48,934 nucleotides of DNA from Cohaesibacter intestini (lineage in GTDB: Bacteria > Pseudomonadota > Alphaproteobacteria > Rhizobiales > Cohaesibacteraceae), in the NCBI RefSeq assembly GCF_003324485.1, contig NZ_QODK01000010.1:1-48934 (forward strand), written 5' to 3'. The translations under genes and the position numbers were made by a program. The notes under the pieces were generated by a model, which searched no databases, had not been told where the DNA came from, and was given only the letters and a program-made list of their open reading frames with translations. The stretch's first letter is position 1. Each line of letters starts with the position of its first letter. Of this stretch, positions 32,848 to 42,694 are shown piece by piece.

Positions 32848-33102
32848 ATGGCAGAGATTGTCATCTATACCCGCCAAATGTGCGGATTTTGCACCGCCGC
32901 CAAGAAGTTGCTGGCCGACAAAGGCGCAGCTTTCCGCGAGCTTGACGCAACTTTTGATTTTGATATCAAGCAGGAAATGATGAAGAAATCCGGTCGCCGG
33001 ACCTTCCCGCAAATCTTCATCAATGAGACCCATGTGGGGGGCTGCGATGATCTGTTCGCTCTGGAACAAGCAGGCGAACTGGACGGCATATTGGCTGCTT
33101 GA
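32848..33102 (+). CDS. grxC: Glutaredoxin 3
   Basis: The 84-residue protein is a typical glutaredoxin: active site MCGFCTAAKKLL (Cys11 and Cys14), cis-Pro in RTFPQIFIN, and the glutathione-binding GGCDDL. It reduces disulfides and mixed glutathione disulfides in the cytoplasm. The start at 32848 with GGAG upstream gives the normal length; a longer frame from 32782 overlaps noncoding sequence. It is flanked by comF and the amidase gene on the same strand. Confidence 0.95.
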   Translation: MAEIVIYTRQMCGFCTAAKKLLADKGAAFRELDATFDFDIKQEMMKKSGRRTFPQIFINETHVGGCDDLFALEQAGELDGILAA

Positions 33103-33160
33103 GGCAGGCGCTCGCGCAATTGTGTAGATTGCGTGAGAACGAAGATTCCGGAGGGGTGAC

Positions 33161-33997
33161 ATGGATAAATTTCGGGCTGCCTGTGTGCAGATGCGCTGTG
33201 GCCGAGACATCGGGACCAATCTGGATCTGGCTGAAAGGCTGATCCGTGAGGCCGCTGCCGATGGTTGCGTCTATATTCAGACCCCTGAGCAGACCTCTAC
33301 CATGGAAATGAGCCGCAAGGCACTGATGGCAATCATTGCCGAACAGGATGCGGATGAGGGCCTCAAGCGGATGCAGGCTCTGGCCCGTGAGCTGTCTGTC
33401 TGGCTGCATATCGGCTCGATGTCTTTCCTTGCATCAGACCCTGCGACCGGTGAGCCGAAAGCAGCGAACCGGTCGCTGGTTCTGACGCCTGACGGGTCGG
33501 TGGTGGCGACCTATGACAAGATCCATATGTTTGATGTGGATCTGGAAAATGGCGAAAGCTACCGGGAATCGAGCAGTTTTGAGGTCGGGGCAAGGGCTGT
33601 CAGCGTGGCTTTGCCATGGGGTGAGTTGGGGTTGAGCATCTGTTATGATTTGCGCTTCCCCTACCTCTATCGGGCGCTCTGCCAGCAAAAGGGCGCGTCG
33701 ATTCTTGCCATACCATCCGCTTTTACCAAGAAGACAGGGGAAGCCCATTGGCAGGTCCTGATGCGGGCGCGCGCCATTGAATGCGGGGCCTTTGTCATTG
33801 CGGCAGCGCAGGGAGGCACACACGAGAATGGCCGCAAAACCTATGGCCATTCGCTGATTGTCGATCCGTGGGGCAAGGTTTTGGTTGAAGCCGAGGACGA
33901 GCCTTGCTTTGTTGCCGCTGACATCGATATGGGGCAGGTGGCCAAGTGCCGGCAGGCGATCCCGTCTTTGACCCATGACAGATCTTTTGATATCTAG
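33161..33997 (+). CDS. Nitrilase-superfamily amidohydrolase, Nit1/Nit2-like
   Basis: The 278-residue protein has the catalytic triad of the carbon-nitrogen hydrolase family: Glu43 (IQTPEQTST), Lys120 (YDKIHMFDVD) and Cys161 (GLSICYDLRFP). The DKIHMFDVDLENG segment is close to that of Nit1/Nit2 enzymes, which hydrolyse deaminated glutathione or omega-amides such as 2-oxoglutaramate. Its placement directly after glutaredoxin 3 fits glutathione metabolite repair; this is a conserved neighbourhood but the substrate is inferred. Confidence 0.92.
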   Translation: MDKFRAACVQMRCGRDIGTNLDLAERLIREAAADGCVYIQTPEQTSTMEMSRKALMAIIAEQDADEGLKRMQALARELSVWLHIGSMSFLASDPATGEPKAANRSLVLTPDGSVVATYDKIHMFDVDLENGESYRESSSFEVGARAVSVALPWGELGLSICYDLRFPYLYRALCQQKGASILAIPSAFTKKTGEAHWQVLMRARAIECGAFVIAAAQGGTHENGRKTYGHSLIVDPWGKVLVEAEDEPCFVAADIDMGQVAKCRQAIPSLTHDRSFDI

Positions 33998-34113
33998 CGC
34001 CAAGTGCCGTATCATGCTGCATTCGTTCGGCATTTGTCGACCCTATGGTCGGTCGGCTTTTCGTTGTTGATGCCCATGGCTCATGCCAAAGGGTGAAAGG
34101 GTCAGGGAACCCA

Positions 34114-34644
34114 GTGATCAAATATTCGCTTCGATGTGATCAGAACCATCAGTTTGAAGGCTGGTTCCGCAACAGTGATGATTGCGAGGCCCAGATCCAT
34201 GACGGCTATCTGGAATGCCCTTTTTGTGGTTCGCGTGCGGTGTCGAAATCCCTGATGGCACCCCGCGTGTCGGGGACCCGCAGCCAAAACCGATCACAGA
34301 CCCAGCCCACTCTTCAGGCCGAGCCACAGGAAAAGACCAGCCAGACAAGCCCGACACCTGTCGCCGATGGGGCGGGTGCCAATGCACCTGTGCCCGTGAC
34401 CAACGATGGCGCCGCAATCGATCCGAAGGCCTTGCAGGATATGCTGCGAAGCTACCGCAAGCATGTGGTGGAAAGCTCGGATTATGTCGGTGACAAATTT
34501 GCCGAGGAAGCCCGCAAGATGCACTTTAAGGAAAGTGAAGCGCGAGGCATCTATGGCGAGGCGACTATCGATGACGTCAAGTCGCTGGCCGAGGACGGGA
34601 TCGAATGCCTGCCGCTGCCGGTTCTGCCCGAAGATCAGAACTGA
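34114..34644 (+). CDS. DUF1178 protein
   Basis: The 176-residue protein opens with MIKYSLRCDQNHQFEGWFRN and a zinc-ribbon-like LECPFCGSRAVSKSLMAP, the signature of DUF1178. It ends in FAEEARKMHFKESEARGIYG and GIECLPLPVLPEDQN. The GTG at 34114 is chosen because family members start with this exact motif. The central part (about 55-95) is Gln/Thr/Pro-rich and probably disordered. Function is unknown; the gene regularly follows nitrilase and grxC genes in alphaproteobacteria. Confidence 0.92.
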   Translation: MIKYSLRCDQNHQFEGWFRNSDDCEAQIHDGYLECPFCGSRAVSKSLMAPRVSGTRSQNRSQTQPTLQAEPQEKTSQTSPTPVADGAGANAPVPVTNDGAAIDPKALQDMLRSYRKHVVESSDYVGDKFAEEARKMHFKESEARGIYGEATIDDVKSLAEDGIECLPLPVLPEDQN

Positions 34645-34662
34645 TCTGCCCTATCGTTTCGG

Positions 34663-35439
34663 TCAGGCGGGTTTCTGCCAATAGATCATGTAATTGACAT
34701 CCATGTCAGACGACAGGGACCAGCTATCCTTGAGCGGATTGTAGGTCACGCCGGTGCGTTCTTCCACCGTCAGGCCGGTCGGATACAGGGCGCGTTCCAA
34801 CTCATCGGGTGTGACGAACTTTTCCCATTGATGGGTCCCTTTGGGCAGCCAGCGCAGGACATATTCCGCCCCGACAATCGCCAGAGCATAGGCCTTGAGA
34901 GTCCGGTTGAGGGTGGCGACAAACATCAAACCGCCGGGTTTGACCATGCTGGCGCTTGATTGCAGGAACAACTCGATGTCAGCGACATGCTCGACCACTT
35001 CCATGGTCAGCACCACATCGTAGCTTTCGCCGCGGGCGGCCAGACTTTCCGATGTTGTGGCTTCATAGGTGATGTCGAGACCGTTTTCGCTGGCATGGGT
35101 GCTGGCGATGCCGATATTGGTTTCAGACGCGTCAACGCCGGTAACCTCGGCGCCCATCCGGCAAAGCGGTTCACACAACAGGCCACCGCCACAGCCAATG
35201 TCGAGAATGCACAAGCCCTCCAGCGGACGCTGGGCCTTCGGGTCGAGGCCGAACTGGGCGACCAGTTTCTCACGGATATATTTGACCCGGGTCGGGTTGA
35301 ATTTGTGCAGGGGGCGGAATTTGCCGGTCGGACTCCACCATTCTGCTGCCATGGCAGAAAAGCGTGCGACCTCGGCTTCATCGACGGTGCTGCCGGAAAA
35401 TGTGGTTTGTGACGTCATCTCTTCTGCCCTTTCCCTCAT
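34663..35439 (-). CDS. ubiG: Ubiquinone biosynthesis O-methyltransferase
   Basis: The 258-residue UbiG carries out both O-methylations in ubiquinone synthesis with S-adenosylmethionine. The sequence shows [20 protein letters not shown] at the N-terminus, the SAM site [25 protein letters not shown], and the C-terminal [20 protein letters not shown]. An ATG seven codons downstream (35418) is an alternative start. It is convergent with the DUF1178 gene and divergent from lysC, a common order in the Hyphomicrobiales. Confidence 0.96.
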   Translation of the reverse strand: MRERAEEMTSQTTFSGSTVDEAEVARFSAMAAEWWSPTGKFRPLHKFNPTRVKYIREKLVAQFGLDPKAQRPLEGLCILDIGCGGGLLCEPLCRMGAEVTGVDASETNIGIASTHASENGLDITYEATTSESLAARGESYDVVLTMEVVEHVADIELFLQSSASMVKPGGLMFVATLNRTLKAYALAIVGAEYVLRWLPKGTHQWEKFVTPDELERALYPTGLTVEERTGVTYNPLKDSWSLSSDMDVNYMIYWQKPA

Positions 35440-35688
35440 ACTGACCCTGCAAGGCCGGTGCGCACCACAGGCGTGTGAGACGCTGCAATGGTGTGCTTAT
35501 CCATACGGTGGCATCTGCGCAACCGGATTTTTCCTTGCTCGGTCGAAGGGGACCAAAAGTCAAGTCTTTGAGTCCTTGCAAGTGACGTCCGTGCCGAGTA
35601 TGACTATGCGCAAATTGGCGTGAGTGTGGCAAATAGACGAGCTGCGTCAGGCTTATATAACGAAAACAATGACAGAAAGAGATGTTGA

Positions 35689-36942
35689 ATGGCTCGCCTT
35701 GTCATGAAATTCGGGGGAACGTCGGTTGCCGATCTCGATCGCATCCGGCGGGTCGCCCGACATGTAAAACGCGAAGTGGATGCTGGCAATCAGGTGGCGG
35801 TCGTCGTGTCTGCCATGGCTGGCAAGACCAACGAGTTGGTCGGCTGGGTGGAAGATGCGTCTCCCCTCTATGATGCGCGCGAATATGATACGGTTGTCTC
35901 CTCTGGTGAGCAGGTGACGTCGGGTCTTCTGGCCCTGGTGTTGCAGAATATGGGTGTTGATGCCCGCTCTTGGCTTGGATGGCAAATTCCCTTTAAAACC
36001 AATGGTGTGCATGGGGCCGCCCGCATCGAGGAAATCGATGGTGCGCGTCTGATCGAGCGGCTGGAAATGAATCAGGTGGCCGTGGTCGCCGGGTTCCAGG
36101 GCATCGGGCCGGACAACCGGATCGCCACCCTTGGGCGCGGAGGGTCTGACACCAGTGCGGTGGCGATTGCTGCGGCTATTCATGCGGATCGCTGCGATAT
36201 CTACACCGACGTGGATGGTGTCTATACCACCGACCCGCGCATTGTACCCGAGGCGCAGCGACTGGATCAGATTTCCTATGAGGAAATGCTTGAAATGGCT
36301 TCGCTTGGTGCCAAGGTCATGCAGGTGCGCTCCGTTGAAATGGCGATGGTTCACAATGTCCGCACCTTCGTGCGGTCGTCATTCGTCGAACCAGATGCCC
36401 CAGAATTGCTCAATAGCGATGTTCCGATCGGAACATTGATCTGTGATGAGGAAGAGATTGTGGAAAAACAGGTTGTAACCGGGATCGCCTATTCAAGAGA
36501 CGAAGCGCAGATTTCCCTGCGCCGTGTCGAGGACAAGCCCGGCATCGCCGCCCATGTGTTTGGTCCGCTTGCTGATGCCAACATCAATGTCGACATGATC
36601 GTGCAGAATATCTCGGAAGATGGCACCATCACCGACATGACCTTCACCGTGCCAAAGGGTGACTTTGAACGGGCCAAGACCGTGCTTGAAGATGCGCGCA
36701 GCGATATCAATTATGCGGTGCTGCAGGGGTCAACCGATGTGGTCAAGGTATCCGTCATCGGTATCGGCATGCGCAGCCATGCGGGTGTTGCCTCGCAGGC
36801 CTTCAGGGCCCTGGCTGACAAAGGCATCAACATTCGGGCGATCACCACTTCGGAAATCAAGATTTCGATTCTGATCGACACGGAATATACGGAGCTCGCA
36901 GTGCGTGCTCTGCACTCGCTCTATGGGCTGGACGGCAAATAG
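35689..36942 (+). CDS. lysC: Aspartate kinase
   Basis: The 417-residue enzyme phosphorylates aspartate, the first step to lysine, threonine, methionine and diaminopimelate. The N-terminal kinase motif MKFGGTSVADLDRIRRVA (Lys7), the GRGGSDTSAVAIAAA loop and DVDGVYTTDPRIV are present. Two ACT domains occupy the last 150 residues (NINVDMIVQNISEDG; INIRAITTSEIKISILI) and give feedback inhibition. A TATATAAC stretch shortly upstream (about 35655) may be its -10. Length is normal. Confidence 0.97.
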   Translation: MARLVMKFGGTSVADLDRIRRVARHVKREVDAGNQVAVVVSAMAGKTNELVGWVEDASPLYDAREYDTVVSSGEQVTSGLLALVLQNMGVDARSWLGWQIPFKTNGVHGAARIEEIDGARLIERLEMNQVAVVAGFQGIGPDNRIATLGRGGSDTSAVAIAAAIHADRCDIYTDVDGVYTTDPRIVPEAQRLDQISYEEMLEMASLGAKVMQVRSVEMAMVHNVRTFVRSSFVEPDAPELLNSDVPIGTLICDEEEIVEKQVVTGIAYSRDEAQISLRRVEDKPGIAAHVFGPLADANINVDMIVQNISEDGTITDMTFTVPKGDFERAKTVLEDARSDINYAVLQGSTDVVKVSVIGIGMRSHAGVASQAFRALADKGINIRAITTSEIKISILIDTEYTELAVRALHSLYGLDGK

Positions 36943-37203
36943 GCGACAATTGCTTCACAGGGTGATCCGCCGGGATCAGCTGCGGTTTAAGATGTAGACA
37001 AAATACTGTTTTCTTTGCCGTTCCAATCTTTCCGGCGGGTTATTGATCTGCCTGCGGGCCTCATGCCATAGTGCTCGCGAGGAGAATCTGTTCCCCGATT
37101 GCATCATGTGTGCCTTGTCGGGGTTCAGGGATGACGTCTTGCAGGACGTGATGTGCCAGATGCTGTTGCGCTCTGGCTGTGGCGGATGATCGGAGTATCC
37201 CTG

Positions 37204-39486
37204 ATGCGGGGAAATGTGGTGGGGCCGCGCATATTGTTGCGACGCCTTCGGGAAACGATGGCGAAGCCGACCGATGCTCAGGATCGGTTGAACGAGATCG
37301 TGTGTCTGATCGCGGCCAATATGGTTGCCGAGGTCTGCTCGGTCTATGTGCTCAGAGCCGATGATCAACTCGAACTCTACGCGACCGAGGGTCTCAATCC
37401 GGATTCCGTTCACCTGACCCGGCTGAATGTCGGCGAAGGCCTTGTCGGCCATATCGCGTCCGAAGCCCGCATTCTCAATCTGTCCGAACCGCAGGAGCAT
37501 CCTGCCTTTGCCTATCGCCCGGAAACGGGCGAGGAAATTTACCACGCCTTCCTTGGTGTGCCTGTGCTGCGTGCCGGACGCGTGCTGGGGGTTCTGGTGG
37601 TGCAGAACAAAACCCAGCGAATCTATTCCGACGAGGAAGTCGAAGCGCTGCAAACCACCGCGATGGTGCTGGCTGAACTGATTGCCTCGGGCGAGCTGCG
37701 CGGTTTGTCAGGGCCGGATACCGACCTTGACATGGTGCGGCCGATGCGGCTCGAGGGCCTGTCGATGGCGGAGGGCATCGGTCTGGGTCATGTGGTTTTG
37801 CATGAGCCGCGCGTGGTGGTCACCAATCTCATTGCTGAAGATTTGCGAGGCGAGGAAGAGCGCCTTGAGGCGGCAATTGAAAAGCTGCGCCTGTCTGTCG
37901 ATGATCTGCTCAACCGGGACGACATATCCCATGGTGGAGAGCATCGGGACATTCTCGAAGCCTATCGCATGTTTGCCTATGACCGTGGCTGGGTGCGGCG
38001 GATGAAGGAGGCCATTCATTCCGGCCTGACCGCCGAAGCCGCCGTTGAGCGTGTGCAAAGTGACACGCGCGCCAGGATGCTGCGCTCCACCGATCCCTAC
38101 TTGCGGGACCGGCTGCATGATTTCGATGATCTGGCCAACCGCCTGCTGCGCAAGCTGACGGGCAACAAGCACGGGGTGAATGGCGGTGAAATGCCGGCAG
38201 ATTCCATCATTGTTGCACGCAATATGGGCGCGGCGGAATTGCTGGATTATGGTCGGGATCATGTGCGCGGGCTGGTGCTCGAAGAAGGCACGCCGACGAG
38301 CCATGTGGTGATTGTTGCCCGGGCCTTGGGCATTCCAACCGTCGGGCAGACGGATGGCGTTGTCTCTCTGTGCGAAGATGGCGATGCAATCATCATCGAT
38401 GGCGATATGGGGCATGTTCATCTGCGTCCGCCATCGGATGTGGAAGCCTCCTATATCGATCAGGTCCGGTTTCGGGCGCGGCGGCAGGAGCAGTATCGCC
38501 AGCTGAGTGGCAAGCCTGCCATCACGCAGGATGGCACATCGGTCGATTTGTTGATGAATGCAGGCCTGCTGGTTGACCTTCCCAATCTGGTGGGGGCCGG
38601 TGCCAAAGGCATCGGACTGTTCCGTACCGAGCTTCAATTCATGGTGGCGGCCAGTTTCCCGCGGATGCGGGAACAGGAAAAGGTCTATCGCAAGGTTCTC
38701 GACATCTCTGATGGCATGCCGGTGACGTTCCGCTCGCTTGATGTGGGCGGGGACAAGGTGCTGGCTTTTCTGCGCATGGCGCAGGAGGAAAATCCGGCCA
38801 TGGGTTGGCGGGCCATTCGCTTGGGGTTGGATCGACCGGGCCTGTTGCGCACCCAGATCCGGGCTCTGTTGCATGCGGCAGCGGGGCGGGAGTTGCGGCT
38901 GATGTTCCCGATGATCACCGAAGTGCAGGAATATGATATCGCCAAGGATCTGTTCGAGCGGGAAGTGGCCCATCTGGAACGGCATGGTTATGAGAAACCG
39001 GTCAAGATCCGTCTGGGTGCGATGCTGGAGGTGCCTTCGCTGCTGTTTCAGATCGATGCCCTGATGAAGCGGGTGGATTTTATTTCTATCGGCACCAACG
39101 ATCTGCATCAGTTCATGATGGCCAGTGATCGGGGCAATACCCGTCTGTCCGGGCGGTTCAGTTCTCTGTCGCCATCCTTCATCCGGGCCTTGAAGCTGGT
39201 GGTTGACAAGGGCAATGAATATGGCGTGCCCGTTACCGTCTGTGGTGAGTTGGCAGGCAAGCCGCTCGGTGCGATGGCCCTGTTGGCGATTGGCTATCGT
39301 CGCCTGTCGATGGCTCCGTCTTTCATCGGGCCGGTCAAGTCGATGATTCTGGATTTGCCGCTCGATACGCTCGAGGCGGCGTTTCTTCCGGTTCTTGATG
39401 CGGCAACGGACAGTGATGAAATCAAGGCCTATTTGTCGGACTTTGCCGAAAAGCACGATATCCACTTGCCCGCTACCAATCTTTAG
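37204..39486 (+). CDS. ptsP: PEP-protein phosphotransferase PtsP (enzyme I-Ntr)
   Basis: The 760-residue protein starts the nitrogen-type phosphotransferase relay: PEP to EI-Ntr to NPr to EIIA-Ntr. The N-terminal GAF domain (about 15-160), sensing glutamine or 2-oxoglutarate in relatives, is followed by the PEP-utiliser domains. The phosphorylated His367 is in GTPTSHVVIVARALGIP, and the TIM barrel contains GIGLFRTELQFM, RSLDVGGDKVLAF and GTNDLHQFMMASDRG. The ATG at 37204 with GGAG upstream is preferred to one at 37153. It follows lysC, as in many Hyphomicrobiales. Confidence 0.95.
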   Translation: MRGNVVGPRILLRRLRETMAKPTDAQDRLNEIVCLIAANMVAEVCSVYVLRADDQLELYATEGLNPDSVHLTRLNVGEGLVGHIASEARILNLSEPQEHPAFAYRPETGEEIYHAFLGVPVLRAGRVLGVLVVQNKTQRIYSDEEVEALQTTAMVLAELIASGELRGLSGPDTDLDMVRPMRLEGLSMAEGIGLGHVVLHEPRVVVTNLIAEDLRGEEERLEAAIEKLRLSVDDLLNRDDISHGGEHRDILEAYRMFAYDRGWVRRMKEAIHSGLTAEAAVERVQSDTRARMLRSTDPYLRDRLHDFDDLANRLLRKLTGNKHGVNGGEMPADSIIVARNMGAAELLDYGRDHVRGLVLEEGTPTSHVVIVARALGIPTVGQTDGVVSLCEDGDAIIIDGDMGHVHLRPPSDVEASYIDQVRFRARRQEQYRQLSGKPAITQDGTSVDLLMNAGLLVDLPNLVGAGAKGIGLFRTELQFMVAASFPRMREQEKVYRKVLDISDGMPVTFRSLDVGGDKVLAFLRMAQEENPAMGWRAIRLGLDRPGLLRTQIRALLHAAAGRELRLMFPMITEVQEYDIAKDLFEREVAHLERHGYEKPVKIRLGAMLEVPSLLFQIDALMKRVDFISIGTNDLHQFMMASDRGNTRLSGRFSSLSPSFIRALKLVVDKGNEYGVPVTVCGELAGKPLGAMALLAIGYRRLSMAPSFIGPVKSMILDLPLDTLEAAFLPVLDAATDSDEIKAYLSDFAEKHDIHLPATNL

Positions 39487-39653
39487 CGATCTGGTTGGCT
39501 GCCTTCTGGCCGCGCCTAGCTGGCCGGGCGGTGGGCGTTTGTCTTGGAGAAATGAACGCGGTGAGCCAGAATGACTGGCGACCAGAGCGGTCTTGGTTTC
39601 TCTTTTTGTAAGCAGCCAATTGAGCCTGAGCTCGTGGCTTGAGGAATGAAACG

Positions 39654-40745
39654 ATGTCGGGAATCACGATTCCATTGGGCCGGGTTGAGGCTCTCATTCA
39701 GCGCTTTGATGCAATCTCCTCTGAGATGGCAGCCGGGCCGGAGCCGGATGTCTATGTCAAACTGAGCCGCGATTATGCGGAGCTGGAGCCTGTGGCCAAG
39801 GTGGGCAACGACTATGTTTCCGCGCTACGGGAATTGGGCGATCTCAAGGAAATCCTCTCTGATCCCGAGATGGATGCGGAGATGCGCGAGCTGGCCCAAA
39901 TGGATATCAAACCGACGGAAGAGCGTATTGATACCTTGGCGGCAGAGTTGCAGATCCTGCTGTTGCCCAAAGATGCCGCTGACAACAAGAGCGCGATCCT
40001 TGAGGTGCGTGCCGGGACGGGCGGTGATGAAGCGGCTTTGTTCGCCGGTGATTTGTTCCGGATGTATCAGAAATATGCCGAGGATAATGGTTGGAAAGTG
40101 TCGTTGATGTCGGTCAGTGAGGGCGATGTCGGCGGCTATAAGGAAATCATTGCCAGCATTTCCGGTGTCGGTGTGTTTGCCAAGATGAAGTATGAATCCG
40201 GTGTGCATCGCGTGCAGCGCGTGCCGGAAACCGAAAGCGGCGGGCGTATTCACACCTCGGCGGCAACGGTTGCCGTTTTGCCCGAAGCCGAGGATATTGA
40301 CGTTGAGATTCGCTCCGAGGATATCCGCATCGATACAATGCGGGCGTCGGGCGCTGGCGGTCAGCATGTCAATACGACTGACTCGGCGGTGCGCATCACC
40401 CACTTGCCAACAGGTATCGTGGTGACGTCTTCGGAAAAATCCCAGCACCAGAACCGTGCCAACGCCATGAAGGTGTTGCAGGCGCGTCTGTTTGAAGCGG
40501 AACGGGAACGTGCCGACAGTGAGCGGGCTGATGCGCGTCGCGGCCAGGTCGGGTCGGGCGATCGGTCCGAACGGATCAGAACCTACAATTTCCCGCAAGG
40601 GCGCGTGACGGACCATCGGATCAATCTGACGCTCTACAAGCTTGAAAAGGTTCTGTCCGGTGAAGCGCTGCCGGAGTTGATTGATGCCTTGATTGCCGAA
40701 AATCAGGCTCAATTGCTGGCCGCTGTTGAAGCCGACGAAATCTGA
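39654..40745 (+). CDS. prfA: Peptide chain release factor 1
   Basis: The 363-residue RF1 reads UAA and UAG stop codons and triggers release of the peptide. The GGQ motif (Gly235-Gly236-Gln237) sits in [16 protein letters not shown], and the codon-reading loop region precedes it. The gene overlaps prmC by one base (TGATG), so the release factor and the methyltransferase that modifies its GGQ glutamine are translationally coupled. An ATG 5 codons earlier is possible but the GAGGA site favours 39654. Confidence 0.97.
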   Translation: MSGITIPLGRVEALIQRFDAISSEMAAGPEPDVYVKLSRDYAELEPVAKVGNDYVSALRELGDLKEILSDPEMDAEMRELAQMDIKPTEERIDTLAAELQILLLPKDAADNKSAILEVRAGTGGDEAALFAGDLFRMYQKYAEDNGWKVSLMSVSEGDVGGYKEIIASISGVGVFAKMKYESGVHRVQRVPETESGGRIHTSAATVAVLPEAEDIDVEIRSEDIRIDTMRASGAGGQHVNTTDSAVRITHLPTGIVVTSSEKSQHQNRANAMKVLQARLFEAERERADSERADARRGQVGSGDRSERIRTYNFPQGRVTDHRINLTLYKLEKVLSGEALPELIDALIAENQAQLLAAVEADEI

Positions 40746-41620
40746 TGCGACTCGATCAGATGATTGCGGCGATCGCGGCGCGTTTTGCTGGTGTGGGTAT
40801 CGATAGCGCGCGGCTCGACGCGCGGCTTCTGGCCTGTCATGCCTTGGGCCTGACCGAAACCGACATGATCTTGCAGTTTGATCGCACCCTCTGTGAAGAT
40901 GAGGCTGAAGCCATCGAGGCTTTGGCGGCGCGGCGCCTTAAGCGAGAACCGGTTGCGCATATTCTGGGGCAGCGGGAATTTTGGGGACTGCCTTTTCACG
41001 TCTCCTCTGATGTCCTTGTGCCGCGTCCGGATAGTGAAACGCTGGTTTCTGCTGTGTTGGAGGCTGTGCCTGATCGCACGGCACCGCTCCGGATTGTTGA
41101 CATCGGCACCGGGTCTGGCTGTTTGTTGCTGGCGCTTCTCTCCGAATTGCCCAATGCACAGGGTTTGGGCGTCGATATCAGTGAGGCGGCGCTCACCATT
41201 GCCCAGCACAATGCCGAGGATTTGGGGCTGGCTGATCGGGCGTCTTTCGTTCAGGGGGATTATGCCAATGCCATTGGTCCTGAGGTTGATATTCTGATTT
41301 CCAACCCGCCTTATCTGGCGGACAAGGAGATGGCGGATCTGGAACCGGATGTGGCGAACTATGATCCGCGCCATGCATTGGTTTCTGGTGCAAGCGGTCT
41401 GGAAGCGTATGAGGCGATCTTTTCGACGGTTGGGGCGTGGGACAAAAGACCGGATGTGATGGCCTTTGAGTTTGGATATCGGCAAGCCAAAGATATATTG
41501 CTGCTTTCGCAACAATATAAACTCTGTGGGGACACGGACATGAAATGTGAGGTCCGTCAGGATTTGGCTGGGCATGATCGTGTTCTGCTGGTGAGCGCAA
41601 AGCCTGCAATTCCGGCCTGA
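40745..41620 (+). CDS. prmC: Release factor glutamine methyltransferase
   Basis: The 291-residue PrmC methylates the GGQ glutamine of release factors. Its N-terminal helical domain is followed by the SAM site VDIGTGSGCLLLALLSEL and the catalytic NPPY motif (Asn187 to Tyr190) in ISNPPYLADKEM. The prfA-prmC pair with a one-base overlap is conserved. Length is normal. Confidence 0.97.
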   Translation: MRLDQMIAAIAARFAGVGIDSARLDARLLACHALGLTETDMILQFDRTLCEDEAEAIEALAARRLKREPVAHILGQREFWGLPFHVSSDVLVPRPDSETLVSAVLEAVPDRTAPLRIVDIGTGSGCLLLALLSELPNAQGLGVDISEAALTIAQHNAEDLGLADRASFVQGDYANAIGPEVDILISNPPYLADKEMADLEPDVANYDPRHALVSGASGLEAYEAIFSTVGAWDKRPDVMAFEFGYRQAKDILLLSQQYKLCGDTDMKCEVRQDLAGHDRVLLVSAKPAIPA

Positions 41621-41999
41621 TTGCATCAATTTTATCCAATCTTCTGTTGAAAGCATGGGCCGCTTTCGGACAAAAACTCGCCAATGGGCTTGAATTTGTG
41701 CCCCAGACGGATAAGTTGAAGGCATCAAGTGAGCGACTGGCTGATTTGGTGCAAACCTCGGCCAGTATTGAAACGTCTATCGGAAAACCCTTTTCAGGTG
41801 ACCGGATAGCAGAATTTCAAACTTTTTCAGTCTAAGAAGCGACCCGGTCATAGGACCGTTTGCGCTTGGGGACTTTTCAAACAGGTTGTCAGCTCGATAC
41901 CAGAGTCTGAACTATCAGACTGCAAATGGTGTCTGTTGAGCACCATCAGTCGGTTTGAATGCTGATTATTTCTTCGGCACTTTACGAAAGACAGAAGCA
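41621..41999. other. Spacer between prmC and DUF4167 gene
   Basis: I see no supported gene. A 62-codon frame (41647-41835) starts with TTG and has no ribosome site. TTGTCA near 41887 with AACTAT near 41911 is a weak promoter candidate for the DUF4167 gene. Confidence 0.35.
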
Positions 42000-42623
42000 A
42001 TGCGACAGAGCCAGAAAAGCAATCGGACACGCGGTCGCGGACGCAAAGCCGCCAATCCGTTGTCTCGATCCTATGACAGCAATGGTCCTGATGTGAAAAT
42101 TCGCGGAACAGCCAGTCACATTGCGGAAAAATATCAGTCTCTTGCCCGCGATGCGATTGCGTCCGGTGATCTTGTGATGGCGGAAAACTATTATCAGCAT
42201 GCGGAGCACTATCTGCGCATCATTGCTGCCGCCCAGCCAGCCAGCCGCGAGGAAGGTCGTCCAAACAACAATGACGGCAACAGCAACAACGGCGGCAACA
42301 ATGGGAGTCGCAAGGCTGCCAACGTCAATGGTGATGATGCCGACGATGCAAACACAAACAACGCCAGCGATGTTGAAGACACTGCTGTCGAAATGGATGT
42401 GGTTGCCGTTGCCGAGGTGCCGGGGTCGGGAGATCAACCGGATGTCGCGCCGCCTGCGGAAGTGGTGGATGAAGAAGTGGCCGCTGCTGGTGCACCACGC
42501 CGCCGCAGAAGGACAACCTATCGGTCCCGCAAGCGCCCAACGGCTGCCGAGCGCAAAGCCGAGGGGGGCGACGGCTCTGACGGGGCCAAGGAAAAGCCAG
42601 CGGTGGTTGCCTCTGAAGATTGA
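42000..42623 (+). CDS. DUF4167 protein, RNA-binding-like and disordered
   Basis: The 207-residue protein opens with a basic RNRTRGRGRK-like stretch and the conserved DUF4167 core (SNGPDVKIRGTASHIAEKYQ, LARDAIASGDLVMAENYYQH, HYLRIIA). A long low-complexity tail follows: Asn/Gly-rich (about 95-125), acidic (about 125-155) and Arg-rich (APRRRRRTTYRSRKRP). DUF4167 is characteristic of alphaproteobacteria; the function is unknown to me, but the composition suggests nucleic-acid binding. The start at 42000 fits the family N-terminus. Confidence 0.9.
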   Translation: MRQSQKSNRTRGRGRKAANPLSRSYDSNGPDVKIRGTASHIAEKYQSLARDAIASGDLVMAENYYQHAEHYLRIIAAAQPASREEGRPNNNDGNSNNGGNNGSRKAANVNGDDADDANTNNASDVEDTAVEMDVVAVAEVPGSGDQPDVAPPAEVVDEEVAAAGAPRRRRRTTYRSRKRPTAAERKAEGGDGSDGAKEKPAVVASED

Positions 42624-42655
42624 GGCGGCTTTGACCGATGTTGCTATTGCCAAAG

Positions 42656-42683
42656 AAAAACCCGCCGGCTGGCGGGTTTTTTT
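42656..42683 (+). terminator. Intrinsic terminator after the DUF4167 gene
   Basis: AAAAACCCGCC and GGCGGGTTTTT pair around a 5-nt loop with long A- and T-runs, so it can also end the convergent MOSC transcript. Confidence 0.9.
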
Positions 42684-42694
42684 GTGAGCAGTTG

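Noticed and set aside
37708-39465. Very long open frame opposite ptsP, and similar ones opposite argJ, secA and clpB
   Set aside because: They mirror the codon structure of G+C-rich genes; the sense strands encode complete known proteins.
41647-41835. 62-codon frame after prmC
   Set aside because: TTG start, no Shine-Dalgarno, no recognisable features.
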